Assembly (NCBI GenBank): GCA_012798935.1 | Contig: JAAZMG010000024.1 | Location: 1 to 32,048 of the forward strand | Length of the DNA stretch: 32,048 bases | DNA from: Tissierellia bacterium | GTDB taxonomy: Bacteria > Bacillota > Clostridia > Tissierellales > Tepidimicrobiaceae | Direction of reading: 5' to 3' | Shown here: positions 1 through 7,825 of the stretch, piece after piece | Position numbering within the stretch: the stretch's first letter is position 1 | Layout of the letters: every line of letters begins with the position of its first letter | Position numbers and translations under genes: made by a program | Notes under the pieces: model-generated | What the model was told of the DNA's origin: nothing | Seen by the model: only the letters and a program-made list of their open reading frames with translations | Databases searched by the model: none

Positions 1-87
1 ATTTGGATACCTAGGATAGACTTTGAAAAACGAGTAAGGAAGATTTTAGTGGATGGGAAATGGGAAAGTATAGTTAATGTAAAATAG
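1..87 (+). CDS. C-terminal end of an unidentified protein (partial)
   Basis: An open frame runs from the first base to a TAG stop at 85-87, giving 28 residues that begin IWIPRIDFEKR and end SIVNVK. The start lies outside the window. The stop codon sits inside the left arm of a strong terminator, which supports this frame as a real gene end. The fragment is too short for me to recognise a family, so no function is proposed. Confidence 0.5.
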   Translation: MWIPRIDFEKRVRKILVDGKWESIVNVK

Positions 88-126
88 GATCCAAACAAGA
101 GAAAGTTGTTTGGATCCTATTTTTTA
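81..126 (+). terminator. Rho-independent terminator of the upstream gene
   Basis: The arms ATAGGATCCAAACAA (84-98) and TTGTTTGGATCCTAT (106-120) are perfectly complementary around a 7-nt loop and are followed by a run of T. The preceding A-rich stretch also makes it a possible terminator in the other direction. Confidence 0.9.
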
Positions 127-141
127 TTATGTTTATTATAT

Positions 142-170
142 TAGACAAATTTTCAATTTAATGGTAAAAT
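142..170 (+). promoter_or_regulatory. Sigma-A type promoter for the aminotransferase gene
   Basis: TAGACA at 142-147 and TAAAAT at 165-170 are separated by 17 bases and lie 68 bases before the ATG at 238. Nothing else is visible in the 150-base gap between the terminator and the gene. Confidence 0.45.
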
Positions 171-237
171 GTATGTATTGGTATTTACATATATTTATTA
201 TATAGGAAAAGGCATTTAAACTTTAGGGGGTGTCTTA

Positions 238-1419
238 ATGACCTTGAATTATGCTAATCGCATTAGCAATATTAAAGCATCAGAGATTAGAGAATTGCTA
301 AAACTAACTCAAAGGCCAGATGTTATTTCTTTTGCTGGAGGACTACCAGCACCAGAGTTGTTTCCTATTGAGGAATTAAAAAAGATATCAAAGAAAGTAT
401 TAGAGGAAAATGGGACAGCTGCATTACAATATGGTCCTACAGAAGGGTATGAACCTTTAAGAGAAAAAATAACTGAAAGGATGGCAAAAGTTCATGTAAA
501 TGTTACTTCAGATGATGTTCTTATTACTAGTGGATCCCAACAGGGATTAGACTTTTCAGCAAAGGTTTTTATTAATCCAGGGGATATAATTATATGTGAA
601 AGTCCCACATATTTAGGTGCTATAAATGCTTTTAAAGCCTATGAACCTAATTTTATAGAGGTTGAAACTGATGATGAAGGAATGATTATGAAAGATTTAG
701 AAGAAGTACTTAGAAACAATGACAATGTGAAATTTATCTATGTTATTCCAGATTTTCAGAACCCTTCAGGTAAAACTTGGTCTATAGAAAGAAGAAAAAA
801 ACTTGTAGAGTTAGCAAATAAATATAATATAGCTATTGTAGAAGACAACCCATATGGAGAGTTAAGATTTGAAGGAGAAATCTATCCAGCTATTAAACAT
901 TACGATACTGAGGGAAGAGTAATCTTTTTAGGAACTTTTTCAAAGATATTTTGTCCAGGACTTAGATTAGGATGGGTAGTCGCAGATAAGGAAGTATTAA
1001 ATAAATATATTCTAGTTAAGCAAGGAGCAGACTTACAATCCAGCACTATATCTCAAATGGAAGTGGCTAAGTTTTTAGAAGAATATGATATAGAAAAACA
1101 TATTGAAAAAATAAAGGTGGTATATAAGAAAAGAAGAGATATAATGATGAAAACTATAGAAAAGGAATTTCCAAAAGAAGTTAAATACACTTATCCTGAA
1201 GGAGGATTATTTACCTGGGTAGTATTACCAGCTCATATAAATGGAAGGGAGCTAGCTGTAAAGATTTTAGAAAAAAATGTAGCTTTTGTTCCAGGAGGGT
1301 CTTTCTTCCCTAATGGTGGCAATGAGAATACCTTTAGGATGAATTATTCCAACATGGATGAAGAAAGAATAGGTGAAGGAATAAAAAGGCTTGGGATAGC
1401 AATAAAAGAAATGATGTAA
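238..1419 (+). CDS. PLP-dependent aminotransferase, LysN/MocR-aminotransferase type
   Basis: A 393-residue fold-type I aminotransferase (class I/II), cytoplasmic. Visible features are the N-terminal VISFAGGLPAPELFP segment, the SGSQQGLD phosphate-binding stretch (98-105), PDFQNPSG with the PLP-contacting Asn175, VEDNPYGELR with Asp203, and LGTFSKIFCPGLRLGW whose Lys236 forms the internal aldimine. There is no N-terminal GntR-type helix-turn-helix, so this is an enzyme rather than a MocR regulator. Relatives act as 2-aminoadipate transaminases or broad aromatic/branched-chain aminotransferases; the true amino donor cannot be read from sequence. The ATG at 238 follows an AGGGGG ribosome site at 225-230. 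It stands alone between a terminator and the rpsF promoter. Confidence 0.9.
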   Translation: MTLNYANRISNIKASEIRELLKLTQRPDVISFAGGLPAPELFPIEELKKISKKVLEENGTAALQYGPTEGYEPLREKITERMAKVHVNVTSDDVLITSGSQQGLDFSAKVFINPGDIIICESPTYLGAINAFKAYEPNFIEVETDDEGMIMKDLEEVLRNNDNVKFIYVIPDFQNPSGKTWSIERRKKLVELANKYNIAIVEDNPYGELRFEGEIYPAIKHYDTEGRVIFLGTFSKIFCPGLRLGWVVADKEVLNKYILVKQGADLQSSTISQMEVAKFLEEYDIEKHIEKIKVVYKKRRDIMMKTIEKEFPKEVKYTYPEGGLFTWVVLPAHINGRELAVKILEKNVAFVPGGSFFPNGGNENTFRMNYSNMDEERIGEGIKRLGIAIKEMM

Positions 1420-1456
1420 AATTAAACCCCTTTTTTAAGGGTGGACCTATTTCACC

Positions 1457-1485
1457 TTGAAAATTAGAAATATTAGTGATATAAT
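1457..1485 (+). promoter_or_regulatory. Promoter of the rpsF-ssb-rpsR operon
   Basis: TTGAAA (1457-1462) and TATAAT (1480-1485) are spaced by exactly 17 bases, a near-consensus sigma-A promoter. The predicted start of transcription is near 1492, giving a 5' leader of about 54 nt before the rpsF ATG. Confidence 0.75.
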
Positions 1486-1491
1486 CTTATA

Positions 1492-1528
1492 GATTAATCC
1501 TTGCTCTATTTATTAGGGCCGTCAGTCC
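1492..1528 (+). promoter_or_regulatory. Candidate S6:S18-binding leader motif upstream of rpsF
   Basis: Within the short leader, GATT (1492-1495) can pair with AGTC (1524-1527) and CCUU (1499-1502) with AGGG (1515-1518). This leaves an internal loop whose 3' side is CCGUC (1519-1523). An imperfect hairpin with an unpaired CCG on the 3' side just before rpsF is the known mRNA motif bound by the S6:S18 complex for autoregulation. I see the pairing and the CCG; assigning it to that motif is inference, and the helices are short and contain wobble pairs. Confidence 0.45.
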
Positions 1529-1545
1529 AAAAGGAGGTGAAAGAC

Positions 1546-1830
1546 ATGAGAAAATATGAAGGAGTTTTTATCTTTGCACCAAATATTGAAGATGAAAACA
1601 GAAATAAATTATTTGACAGATTAAAAGGTGTCATAGAAGGAAATGGTACTATTACAAACATTGATGAATGGGGAACGAGAAAACTAGCATATGAAATCAA
1701 CGATTTAACTGAGGGATATTATTTTATTGTTAATTTTGAAACTACCCCAGAAACTGTTCAAGAATTAGATAGAATATGTAAAATTTCTGACAATATAATG
1801 AGACATATGATAATTAGGGAAGATGAATAA
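1546..1830 (+). CDS. rpsF: 30S ribosomal protein S6
   Basis: A 94-residue S6 protein, which binds 16S rRNA in the central domain of the small subunit as a pair with S18. The N-terminus MRKYEGVFIFAPNIEDE and the DEWGTRKLAYEINDLTEGYYFIVNFE region are diagnostic. The frame stays open upstream to 1501, but the ATG at 1546 follows a perfect AAGGAGGTG site (1531-1539), so it is the start. It is first in the rpsF-ssb-rpsR operon, the usual bacterial arrangement that ties primary rRNA-binding proteins to single-strand DNA-binding protein. The CCG hairpin in its leader suggests feedback by S6:S18. Confidence 0.97.
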   Translation: MRKYEGVFIFAPNIEDENRNKLFDRLKGVIEGNGTITNIDEWGTRKLAYEINDLTEGYYFIVNFETTPETVQELDRICKISDNIMRHMIIREDE

Positions 1831-1850
1831 AGGCTAAGGTGGTGTTTTGG

Positions 1851-2285
1851 GTGAATAATGTAGTGTTAATTGGAAGACTTACAAGAGATCCAGAGTTAAG
1901 GTATATACCTAATACAGGTACTCCAGTATCTACTTTTTCTTTAGCGGTAGATAAACAGGTTTCTAAGGAAAAGAAACTGGAAATGGAATCGAAAGGACAA
2001 CCAACAGCCGATTTTATAAACATTGTTGTATGGGGAAGACAAGCAGAAAACTGTGCAAATTATCTAGCTAAAGGAAGACTTACTGCTGTTCAAGGAAGGA
2101 TTCAATCTAGGACTTATGATGGAAAGGACGGCATAAGAAGATATGTTACCGAGGTTGTAGCAGAAAGAGTTCAGTTTTTAGAATGGGGAGACGATGATAA
2201 CAGATCCAGATCTAATAATTTACAGGATGATTTCCCTGATATAGATGGTTTTGAACCCGTAGACGATGAAAATATTCCATTCTAA
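1851..2285 (+). CDS. ssb: Single-stranded DNA-binding protein
   Basis: A 144-residue SSB that coats single-stranded DNA in replication, recombination and repair. The OB-fold occupies roughly residues 1-110, starting [17 protein letters not shown] and containing [19 protein letters not shown]. It is followed by an acidic linker and the canonical tip DDENIPF, which recruits partner proteins. The frame is open from a GTG at 1839, but the GTG at 1851 is the better start: it gives the usual VNNVVLIG N-terminus and sits 8 bases after AAGGTGG. It lies 20 bases after rpsF and 16 before rpsR, in the conserved three-gene operon. Confidence 0.97.
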   Translation: MNNVVLIGRLTRDPELRYIPNTGTPVSTFSLAVDKQVSKEKKLEMESKGQPTADFINIVVWGRQAENCANYLAKGRLTAVQGRIQSRTYDGKDGIRRYVTEVVAERVQFLEWGDDDNRSRSNNLQDDFPDIDGFEPVDDENIPF

Positions 2286-2301
2286 GAAGGAGGGAAAAGC
2301 A

Positions 2302-2526
2302 GTGCAAAGAAGATTTAGACCCAGAAAGCGAGTTTGTAGTTTTTGTGCAAATAAGACAGAAGTTATAGATTATAAAGATATAAATAATTTAAAAAAATAT
2401 GTTACTGAAAGAGGAAAAATTCTTCCAAGAAGAATCTCTGGTAATTGTGCAAAACATCAAAGAGAGCTAACAAGAGCTATAAAGAGGGCAAGACAAATAG
2501 CGCTACTACCATATAGTGCAGACTAA
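2302..2526 (+). CDS. rpsR: 30S ribosomal protein S18, zinc-ligand (C+) form
   Basis: A 74-residue S18, partner of S6 on the platform of the small subunit. [24 protein letters not shown] and the ending IALLPYSAD are typical. Cys12, Cys15, Cys49 and His52 (CSFC near the N-terminus and GNCAKH later) form a probable zinc-ribbon set, so this is the zinc-binding paralogue type rather than the cysteine-free form. The GTG at 2302 is chosen because AAGGAGGG at 2287-2294 precedes it; upstream in-frame codons overlap ssb. The operon ends in a strong terminator that begins at the stop codon. Confidence 0.96.
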   Translation: MQRRFRPRKRVCSFCANKTEVIDYKDINNLKKYVTERGKILPRRISGNCAKHQRELTRAIKRARQIALLPYSAD

Positions 2527-2550
2527 GAGAGGAATATCCTCTCTTTTTTG
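2525..2550 (+). terminator. Terminator of the rpsF-ssb-rpsR operon
   Basis: AAGAGAGGA (2525-2533) pairs perfectly with TCCTCTCTT (2537-2545) around a 3-base loop, followed by a T run. The left arm starts inside the rpsR stop codon. Confidence 0.9.
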
Positions 2551-2551
2551 T

Positions 2552-2580
2552 TTGACATATAATATTTTACTCTGTATTAT
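2552..2580 (+). promoter_or_regulatory. Promoter of the MazG-like/DUF2232/gdpP/rplI/dnaB operon
   Basis: A consensus TTGACA (2552-2557) and TATTAT (2575-2580) are 17 bases apart, directly after the rpsR terminator. No other clear promoter or terminator appears before dnaB ends, so this probably drives the next five genes. Confidence 0.75.
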
Positions 2581-2626
2581 TCTAGTAAGGCTATTTTTTA
2601 AATTTTCAAATGGGTGGGATTATAAA

Positions 2627-2947
2627 ATGAAGCACATAAAAAAAGATGTGGATATAATAAAAAACCTTAAAACTATTGAATGGCTAAAAAGTGAAATGTT
2701 AACTTCCTTAGCCAATTTATATCAAATTTTGGCTAAAGGAGAAGATGATATAAAAGAAGATTTAGAAGATTTAATTTCTAATATTATACTTTTATCTTAT
2801 TTGCTAAGCAAAAGGTTAGGATTAAATTACGAAGACATAGACTCTAATCTTCAAGATAAAATAAAGCTAAGCTTAATAGAAGACCATAAAATTGAAAAGT
2901 GGCATGGAGATTTAAGTGAATTATTAGAGTTTATAATGTCTAAGTAA
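2627..2947 (+). CDS. MazG-like family protein
   Basis: A 106-residue helical protein resembling the clostridial MazG-like family, whose genes often follow rpsR. The segment KNLKTIEWLKSEMLTSLANLYQILAKGEDD, with a later acidic stretch, fits the all-alpha NTP pyrophosphatase-like fold. The full EXXE(12-28)EXXD metal-binding pattern is not obvious to me, so nucleotide pyrophosphatase activity is unproven. The frame is open from 2516, but upstream codons overlap the terminator and promoter; the ATG at 2627 lies after the promoter, although its ribosome site (GGGTGGGAT) is weak. It is followed 16 bases later by the DUF2232 gene. Confidence 0.75.
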   Translation: MKHIKKDVDIIKNLKTIEWLKSEMLTSLANLYQILAKGEDDIKEDLEDLISNIILLSYLLSKRLGLNYEDIDSNLQDKIKLSLIEDHKIEKWHGDLSELLEFIMSK

Positions 2948-2963
2948 GATAGGAGTGAGTAAT

Positions 2964-3914
2964 TTGAATATAGATGGAAAAAAAGGGAACAAGATCATAG
3001 AAGGTATATTTGTAATAGCCATAGCAACGGTTTTTATGTTAATAGGAATGTATTACCTACCATTGATTATTTTTTTATATCCGATTTTTTTTATAGTGTT
3101 AGGAGTTAGAAATGGAGTAAAATACAATATAATAAGCTTAATAATATCAAGCCTATTTGTGGGATTGATTATAGATAATGTATCTGGCATATTCATATTA
3201 TTAATCTTTGCACCTTTAAGTATTGGACTAAACTATATGATTAAAAAGAGAAGAAAATCTTTTGAGATTATAGCAATCTCCACTGTAATTTTATTGGTTT
3301 CGTTTTTATTGGTAATAAATATAATGGGTGATATGTCTGGTGTTAGTATTATCAGTCAGTTGGAGGATTCTTTTACTCAAGCTTTAAATTCTCAGATAGA
3401 AATATTAAAGGATATGGACTTATCTGCTTATGAAGTTTTAAAAATAAGGGACCTATTAGAAAATGCAATGGATTATGTTCTTTTGATTTTGCCAGCTATA
3501 GTGATTATATTTTCATTGGTTATATCTTATTTAAACTACTTAATTTCTTCATTAATACTTAGAAGATTAGGATACGGCATAGTTTCTATTCCTAAGTTTT
3601 CAAAATTTAAATTGCCTAACAATGTTCTATTAGGAACTGGGATTATGTTTTTAGGAGCATTTATAATAAAGGGTTTAAAGTTATTTTATTATGAAACCAT
3701 ACTTTTAAATATTACAGTTATTGCATCTTTTATGTTTTTTACACAAGGTTTATCGGTGGTAGATTACAAGCTTATTGAAAAAAACTTAGGGAGGATTCCT
3801 AGATTATTGATTATCTTATTTTTTACAATTATATTGCCTTTAGGATGGCTTATATCCTTTATAGGAATACTTGATGTAATAATAGACTTCAGAAAACTTA
3901 GGAGACCTGCTTAA
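2964..3914 (+). CDS. DUF2232 (YybS-like) multi-pass membrane protein
   Basis: A hydrophobic protein of 316 residues with about eight predicted membrane segments and a YybS/DUF2232 character. It occupies the standard place for that family, next to gdpP, rplI and dnaB. The two hydrophobic blocks are separated by a polar region (SQLEDSFTQALNSQIEILKDMDLSAYEVLK). Family members have no firmly established biochemical role; the layout resembles the membrane part of ECF-type or energy-coupling proteins. I prefer TTG 2964 over GTG 2955 because AGGAGTGAG at 2951-2959 would otherwise overlap the start. It is 20 bases from gdpP. Confidence 0.85.
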   Translation: MNIDGKKGNKIIEGIFVIAIATVFMLIGMYYLPLIIFLYPIFFIVLGVRNGVKYNIISLIISSLFVGLIIDNVSGIFILLIFAPLSIGLNYMIKKRRKSFEIIAISTVILLVSFLLVINIMGDMSGVSIISQLEDSFTQALNSQIEILKDMDLSAYEVLKIRDLLENAMDYVLLILPAIVIIFSLVISYLNYLISSLILRRLGYGIVSIPKFSKFKLPNNVLLGTGIMFLGAFIIKGLKLFYYETILLNITVIASFMFFTQGLSVVDYKLIEKNLGRIPRLLIILFFTIILPLGWLISFIGILDVIIDFRKLRRPA

Positions 3915-3934
3915 ATCTTAATGGGAGGATTAAA

Positions 3935-5935
3935 ATGGATGATAAAAATCTATTCAAATGGAAAGATGCAAAGGTATATTTAATAATAATTGGTTGTCTT
4001 ATAGCTATAATAGGCTATTACAAACCAGTATTAGCTTTGATTTGGGCTGTAGCTTTAGCTTATTTAATCTACCATTATATTAGAACTATTCATGATAAGG
4101 AAAAGGAATGGACTAAATATATTGAAGGGTTAGCAGAAGAATTTGATTCTGCAACTAAGCATGCTGTATTCAATATGCCTTTTTCTTTAGTAATGTTAGA
4201 GGTAGATGGTACTATATCTTGGTATAATACTAGATTTTTAGATATGATAGATGAGGAAGACATACTAAATAAAAAAATAGATGAACTTGTGCCTAAATTA
4301 GAAGTGGAAAACATTTTAAATAACCATAAGAAAACACCCTTAGATATAAAATATAAAGATAAATATTACAAAGTATATTATAATGTAGTAGATATCAAAA
4401 AGACTGTTAGCACAAAGAGTAATATTATTATGTTATACTGGGTTGATAATACTAGCCAGGTATTTTTAGATAATAAATACCAAGAGGAAAAAATGGCAGT
4501 TTGCTTAGCTTATGTAGACAATTATAATGAGGTAAAGAGCACTACTCCTGAGGTGACCAGACCTTTAGTATTAGCCGAAATTGATAAAACCATAGGTGCT
4601 TACGCAGCAACTAATAACGGGTTTGTAAGAAAATATGAAAATGATAAATATTTATTAATATTCGAAAACAAAGATTTAAAATCTATACAGAGTAAAAAGT
4701 TTGATATATTAGATAGAATTAGGGAAATTGATAAAGGAAATACTATATCTATAACATTAAGTATGGGAGTAGGGGTAAACGGGAAGGATCCAAATGAAAC
4801 CTATGAATATGCGAAAGCTTCTATAGATATTGCTTTAGGTAGAGGTGGAGATCAAGCTGTTGTTAAAGAAAATAATAGTTTGAGTTTCTATGGCGGCAAA
4901 ACCAAAGCTATAGAAAAGAGGAATAAGGTTAGATCAAGGGTTATATCTCATGCATTAAGGCAACTTATAGATCAATCTGAACAAGTATTTGTAATGGGAC
5001 ATAAAAATGCAGATATGGACTCCTTTGGTGCCAGTGTAGGAATAATTAAAGCTGCTAAAATTAGAAATAAAAAGGGTTATTTAGTTTTATCTGGGTCAAA
5101 TCCATCTATTAAGAATATCTATAGCAGAATGGAAAAGGAAGAACCTGAATATTTAAATATAATTATAACTCCAGAAGAGGCTATAAAAATGGCAGATAGG
5201 TTTTCTCTTTTAGTAGTGGTAGATAACCATAAGCCGAGCTTTACGGAGGCTCCAGAGCTTCTTAACTTAACGGACAAGATAGTATTAATTGACCACCATA
5301 GAAGAGGGGCTGAATTTATAAAAGACCCAGTGTTGACCTATTTAGAGCCCTATGCGTCCTCTACTTGTGAATTAGTTACAGAAATACTTTATTATATGTC
5401 AGATAGGTTGGAAATGACAAACTTTGAAGCAGATGCATTATTAGCAGGTATAACTGTAGATACTAAAAACTTTACTTTCCAAACGGGAGTAAGAACCTTT
5501 GAAGCTGCGTCTATACTGAAACGGGCAGGAGCAGACACTACCAGCGTAAGACAGCTTTTTAAAGACGATTTTAATACGTTTTTGTATAAAGCTGAGGTAG
5601 TTAAAAATTCTAAAATTGTATTCGAAAAAATTGCTATAGGTAGACTAAAGAAGGATATGGATGATTCTATATTAATTGCAGCTCAAGCAGCTAATGATTT
5701 ATTAAATATAAATGATGTAGAAGCCTCCTTTGTATTAACCTTATTCGAAGGGAGAATTCATATAAGCGGTAGGTCCTTAGGAAGTTTAAGCGTTCAATTA
5801 ATACTGGAGAGATTAGGAGGGGGAGGGCATTTAACCAGTGCTGGAACCCAGTTGGAGGGTATCTCCATAGAACAAGCAGAAGAGCTGCTTATTGATGCTA
5901 TAGACGAATATTTAATGGAAGGTGATGAAGAATGA
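3935..5935 (+). CDS. gdpP: Cyclic-di-AMP phosphodiesterase GdpP
   Basis: A 666-residue membrane enzyme that hydrolyses cyclic di-AMP and so sets the level of a messenger controlling potassium, osmolyte and cell-wall homeostasis. Two membrane helices occupy about residues 13-48, followed by a PAS-like sensor (about 70-180) and a degenerate GGDEF domain (about 185-315, with YENDKYLLIF where an active GGDEF would be). A DHH phosphodiesterase domain has His356, Asp360 and Asp362 in GHKNADMDSFG, Asp430 in VVDNH, and DHH at 453-455. A DHHA1 domain ends with the GGGGHLTSAG loop near residue 630. All metal-binding residues are present, so it should be active. The ATG at 3935 follows GGGAGG (3921-3926); its end overlaps rplI by 4 bases. 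Confidence 0.96.
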   Translation: MDDKNLFKWKDAKVYLIIIGCLIAIIGYYKPVLALIWAVALAYLIYHYIRTIHDKEKEWTKYIEGLAEEFDSATKHAVFNMPFSLVMLEVDGTISWYNTRFLDMIDEEDILNKKIDELVPKLEVENILNNHKKTPLDIKYKDKYYKVYYNVVDIKKTVSTKSNIIMLYWVDNTSQVFLDNKYQEEKMAVCLAYVDNYNEVKSTTPEVTRPLVLAEIDKTIGAYAATNNGFVRKYENDKYLLIFENKDLKSIQSKKFDILDRIREIDKGNTISITLSMGVGVNGKDPNETYEYAKASIDIALGRGGDQAVVKENNSLSFYGGKTKAIEKRNKVRSRVISHALRQLIDQSEQVFVMGHKNADMDSFGASVGIIKAAKIRNKKGYLVLSGSNPSIKNIYSRMEKEEPEYLNIIITPEEAIKMADRFSLLVVVDNHKPSFTEAPELLNLTDKIVLIDHHRRGAEFIKDPVLTYLEPYASSTCELVTEILYYMSDRLEMTNFEADALLAGITVDTKNFTFQTGVRTFEAASILKRAGADTTSVRQLFKDDFNTFLYKAEVVKNSKIVFEKIAIGRLKKDMDDSILIAAQAANDLLNINDVEASFVLTLFEGRIHISGRSLGSLSVQLILERLGGGGHLTSAGTQLEGISIEQAEELLIDAIDEYLMEGDEE

Positions 5936-6378
5936 AAATAATTTTGCTAAGAGACGTAAAAAGTTTAGGTAAAGAAGGAGATTTAGTTGAAGCTAAGGAT
6001 GGATATGCAAGAAACTTTTTATTTCCCAAAAATTTAGCTGTAGAAGCTACACCGGGAAATCGAAAAAAATGGGAGGAAAGAAAAAAGCTCCAAAGAGCAA
6101 AGGAAAAAGAAGAAGAAAAAGAAGCTCTTAAGTTAAAGAAAAAGATTGAAGGAATAACTTTAGAGTTAAAAGGCAAGGCTGGTGAAGGCGGTAGATTATT
6201 TGGCTCTATCACATCTAAAGATATTTCAGAGGCCTTAGTAAAACAACATAATATAAAGATTGATAAAAGAAAAATAGAACTTAAAGATAATATAAAAACT
6301 ATTGGTAAAACTCAAGTAGAAATAAGAGTTTATCCAGAAATATCTGCTAGTTTAAAAATAAAAGTAATAGAAGGATAA
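5932..6378 (+). CDS. rplI: 50S ribosomal protein L9
   Basis: A 148-residue L9, two globular domains joined by a long helix that extends from the large subunit near the L1 stalk. The N-terminal MKIILLRDVKSLGKEGDLVEAKDGYARNFLFP signature, the charged linker helix (about 48-78) and the C-terminal GGRLFGSITSKDISEAL domain are all visible. Its ATG overlaps the gdpP stop (ATGA), implying translational coupling, and dnaB starts 4 bases after it. The gdpP-rplI-dnaB order is conserved in Bacillota. Confidence 0.97.
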   Translation: MKIILLRDVKSLGKEGDLVEAKDGYARNFLFPKNLAVEATPGNRKKWEERKKLQRAKEKEEEKEALKLKKKIEGITLELKGKAGEGGRLFGSITSKDISEALVKQHNIKIDKRKIELKDNIKTIGKTQVEIRVYPEISASLKIKVIEG

Positions 6379-6382
6379 TGGG

Positions 6383-7729
6383 GTGGTCAAAATAGAAGCA
6401 CATGTATTAGGTAGAATTCCGCCACATAGTTTGGAAGCAGAGCAATCCGTATTAGGAGCTATGATCATCAATAAAGAGGCAATAAATGTAGCTATAGAAC
6501 AGCTTCATCCTGAGGATTTTTATAAAGAAGCAAATAAGGAAATATTTATAGCTATAATAGAATTATTTAATAGGAATGAACCAGTAGATATTATTACCCT
6601 ATCAGAAGAATTAAGAAGAAGAGGAAATTTAGAGAATGTTGGAGGAGTTACCTATCTTGCCAATCTATCAGGGGGAGTAGCTATAACCTCCAATATAAAA
6701 TATTACTGTGATATAGTTGAGGAAAAATCCATATTAAGACATCTAATAAAATCCTGTGATGAAATAATGGGAAAAAGCTATGAAGATAGTGAAGAAGTAG
6801 GTAGCATAATAGAACAGGCGGAAAAGAATATATTTGACATTACCCAAGGAAGACATAGGGAAGGATTTTCTCCTATAAAGGATGTATTATTGGATAGCTT
6901 TTCAAAAATAGAGGAAATGGCAGCAAATCAAGGGGAATTAACAGGACTTACTACAGGTTTCATAGATATTGATAATAAGCTTTCAGGTATGCAAAAATCA
7001 GATTTAATACTTTTAGCTGCAAGGCCATCTATGGGCAAAACAGCGTTAGGAATTAATATTGCTGTGAATTCTGCTATTAAAGCAGATGCCAGTGTAGCTA
7101 TCTTTTCATTAGAAATGTCTAAAGAGCAGTTAGTACAAAGGATGATTAGTTCCGTAGCTCATGTGGACTTACAAAAGATAATTAGTGGAAGGTTAGCTGA
7201 AGATGAATGGATCAAAATTATAGATGTTATGTCGCCTTTATCCCAAGCTAAAATATTTATAGATGATACAGCAGGTATATCTTTAATGGAAATGAAGGCA
7301 AAATGTAGAAGATTAAAAGTAGAGAAAGGTTTAGATTTAATAGTTATAGATTATTTACAACTAATGGAGTCTACAGGTAGGCAGGAAAATAGACAGCAAG
7401 AAATATCAGCCATATCTAGAGGGCTTAAAGGATTAGCCAAGGAAATGGAATGTCCTGTAATAGCTTTATCCCAACTTTCCCGAGCTCCAGAACTTCGTTC
7501 AGACCACAGACCTATACTTTCAGACTTAAGAGAGTCTGGTGCTATAGAACAAGATGCAGATGTGGTTTTATTTCTTTATAGAGATGAATATTATAATGAA
7601 GATTCAGACAAGAAAAATATTGGAGAAGTAATAATATCAAAACATAGAAATGGACCAACGGGAACTGTAGAATTAGTATGGAAAAAGGAATTTACTAAAT
7701 TTCTAAATAAAGAAAATATTAGAGGGTAG
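6383..7729 (+). CDS. dnaB: Replicative DNA helicase DnaB
   Basis: A 448-residue hexameric helicase that unwinds the chromosome at the replication fork (called DnaC in B. subtilis). The N-terminal primase-interacting domain begins RIPPHSLEAEQSVLGAM. The RecA-like core has Walker A ARPSMGKTAL (Lys219, Thr220), Walker B LIVIDYLQLM near 320-330, and the helicase motifs LSQLSRAPE and SDLRESGAIEQDADVV. No intein is present. The GTG at 6383 follows AAGGA at 6371-6375. It is the last gene of its operon; a long hairpin at 7744-7802 follows. The loader-like and DnaD-like genes lie downstream. Confidence 0.97.
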   Translation: MVKIEAHVLGRIPPHSLEAEQSVLGAMIINKEAINVAIEQLHPEDFYKEANKEIFIAIIELFNRNEPVDIITLSEELRRRGNLENVGGVTYLANLSGGVAITSNIKYYCDIVEEKSILRHLIKSCDEIMGKSYEDSEEVGSIIEQAEKNIFDITQGRHREGFSPIKDVLLDSFSKIEEMAANQGELTGLTTGFIDIDNKLSGMQKSDLILLAARPSMGKTALGINIAVNSAIKADASVAIFSLEMSKEQLVQRMISSVAHVDLQKIISGRLAEDEWIKIIDVMSPLSQAKIFIDDTAGISLMEMKAKCRRLKVEKGLDLIVIDYLQLMESTGRQENRQQEISAISRGLKGLAKEMECPVIALSQLSRAPELRSDHRPILSDLRESGAIEQDADVVLFLYRDEYYNEDSDKKNIGEVIISKHRNGPTGTVELVWKKEFTKFLNKENIRG

Positions 7730-7743
7730 TTAAAAAACTATAA

Positions 7744-7802
7744 TTAGATAAATTATTACTTCTAAGGGAAACTTTTCTCTTCGAAGTAATAATTTTATCT
7801 AA
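7744..7802. repeat. Long imperfect palindrome (59-nt hairpin) after dnaB
   Basis: The arm TTAGATAAATTATTACTTC (7744-7762) matches the reverse complement of GAAGTAATAATTTTATCTAA (7783-7802) except for one extra base. The interior AAGGGAA/TTCTCTT pairs for about seven more base pairs with one wobble. Almost the whole element can form a stem of roughly 26 bp. No T run follows on the plus strand, so it is not a textbook terminator. It may attenuate read-through from dnaB into the acetyltransferase gene or be a small dispersed palindromic element. Confidence 0.7.
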
Positions 7803-7825
7803 TATTAAAAAAGGAAGGAATTACT

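Noticed and set aside
1425-1441. CCCTT/AAGGG hairpin as a terminator of the aminotransferase gene
   Set aside because: The stem is only five base pairs and has no T tract after it on either strand.
1451-1541. TTCACC (1451-1456) pairing with GGTGAA at the rpsF ribosome site as a sequestering switch
   Set aside because: The upstream bases precede the predicted transcription start near 1492, so they would not be in the RNA.
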